A stretch of 64,000 bases of DNA from Ichthyophis bannanicus (taxonomy: Eukaryota > Chordata > Amphibia > Gymnophiona > Ichthyophiidae), in NCBI GenBank assembly GCA_033557465.1, contig CM066031.1:1666378800-1666442799 (forward strand), written 5' to 3'. Positions 62,960-64,000 of this stretch are shown one piece after another. The notes below the pieces were generated by a model, which worked only from the letters and a program-made list of their open reading frames with translations, was not told where the DNA came from and ran no database searches. The translations under genes and the position numbers were made by a program. Every line of letters begins with the position of its first letter. The first letter of the stretch is position 1.

Positions 62960-63780
62960 TGACCCCCATAGTGAGTGGAGCAAAGCGAAGCTGTGATGAT
63001 CTTTGTTGTTCCATGCATGGAAATTGTTTTGAAAATTATTCCTAAGATGGCTTAGACCCTGTATTACATCAGACTCGTAGACAAAACTCTTTAGATAGCC
63101 TCCAAATGTGTTTAAATTGCCCAGATTCTTATTTCTTCTGATGACTTGTACTTAAGCTTGATCATATAACACAAGTCTTTATGCACTGAACGTGGGTTAG
63201 TAACTGAAGCTCATGTCCTGTACCTTATGCTAGTGAGTCAATAAATACTGCAGAAGCATAAGGCCCCTTTTACTAAGCTGCTTTAAAATTTTGCAGTTAT
63301 TGTGCATTAGTGGTAAAAACAAGCACATGGGAACTGCAAACCTCTGTGCCAATTGTTTGAGACATACCTCGTGTCTTCCCATACATGCAGAACGTACACA
63401 CTTCCCATATGTTAACTGCTTCATGTATAAGGTCTGTTCTGCAAGCAGCCGCTTGACTGGGTTTGAGTGAATGCCCTTTGACCCCTGATGCAGGCCAGTT
63501 TGCCAAAACTCAGCTAAATCGAGTCTCCCACACACTGAAATAAATACATTGCACTGGACTTACTTGTGCCTTGTGTTAACCTTCATTTCCTGCCCTTTTG
63601 GTTCATATCATCTCTTTCAGAGGTTCCTTCTCATTGTTTCTTTGGACTTTTAGAGCCCGATATTGAGTTGGACAGGCTATGTGCCACTACGGCATATAGC
63701 TCTGCCCCAAGGACTCTTAATCCCAGATATTCATATGCGACCCGGCATTGACTATCCAGGGGATGCTGCAGGAACCGGAA
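62960..63780. other. No recognisable gene
   Basis: About 800 bases. ttttactaagctgctttaaa near 63269 resembles the arm of the foldback at 18719, but only about 12 bases agree. Nothing else recognised. Confidence 0.4.
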
Positions 63781-63788
63781 GCTGCAGT

Positions 63789-63927
63789 AGCTAACCAGGC
63801 AGCAGCGATATTGTTTGCTGCCTGATTAGCTCCTGCACCTTAAAGATAGGGGAGGGTTTTCCTTGCCTAGCTTTAGGGCGTAGATCGCTAACTGGGTAGC
63901 ATGCAATATTGCTGCTTCCCGGTTAGC
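63789..63927. repeat. Two successive hairpins
   Basis: agctaaccaggcagc (63789-63803) pairs with gctgcctgattagct (63817-63831), 14 of 15. gctaactgggtagca (63887-63901) pairs with tgcttcccggttagc (63913-63927), 13 of 15. The two hairpins resemble each other, and gctaaccggatagca at 63980-63994 is a further related arm. Likely a foldback family cut by the window edge. Confidence 0.65.
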
Positions 63928-64000
63928 GCTTGTTTCCACCTCTGCTCCGCCCTGGAGTGCTCCTGACAGGCCTCTATGCTAACCGGATAGCATTGGGGCA

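Noticed and set aside
62408..63014. Pro-rich open frames of about 100-128 codons on both strands
   Set aside because: Overlap each other and the palindromes; no family resemblance or splice signals.
1..64000. CRISPR arrays, rRNA genes, bacterial operons
   Set aside because: No direct repeats with regular spacers, no rRNA-like sequence, and eukaryotic retroelements throughout.

Overview
This window reads as vertebrate, non-coding, transposon-dominated DNA. I found no confident host gene, RNA gene, operon or prokaryotic feature. The mixture of DIRS tyrosine-recombinase retrotransposons, CR1 and L2 LINEs, L1 and RTE fragments, a chromodomain Ty3/gypsy element, a Tigger/pogo transposon and hAT- and piggyBac-type non-autonomous elements points to an amphibian. 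A caecilian is my best guess; it rests on repeat content only, not on a species-specific gene.

Layout. 1-4563 is the 3' part of a DIRS element. 4564-14136 is a pile of L2 and CR1 LINEs nested in each other, including a nearly complete CR1 on the minus strand (8527-13440), plus a 100-bp piggyBac-like MITE. 14137-15808 is a truncated DIRS. 16.2-18.0 kb holds two 5'-truncated L1 tails, one with a 14-bp target duplication. 19144-24824 is a structurally complete DIRS with both inverted terminal repeats and the internal complementary region. 26.3-28.9 kb is a long minus-strand L2. 29.6-34.8 kb is a three-level nest: an interspersed repeat, split by a hAT-like element, split by a 2829-bp DNA transposon with CACTA-like ends that still carries an intact 574-residue gene. 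34.8-40.05 kb is a third DIRS family member interrupted by a CR1. 40.1-45.5 kb is a decayed chromovirus containing a SINE, a CR1 tail, an L2 and an RTE insertion. 45.7-48.4 kb is an L2 tail split by a Tigger element. 48.8-52.3 kb is the longest stretch without recognisable repeats. 53.9-56.4 kb is a second copy of the 29.6-kb repeat. 58445-61595 is a fourth substantial DIRS copy, with a twin-primed L2 insertion. The right edge holds short perfect hairpins of unknown origin.

The only gene that looks capable of making its full protein is the transposase-like CDS at 31298-33022 (minus). Everything else coding is broken by stops and frameshifts. The genes do not work together as a pathway; they are independent mobile elements, and their nesting gives a relative order of insertion. 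A 54-bp exon-like segment at 57794-57847 with canonical splice signals is the only hint of a host transcript.
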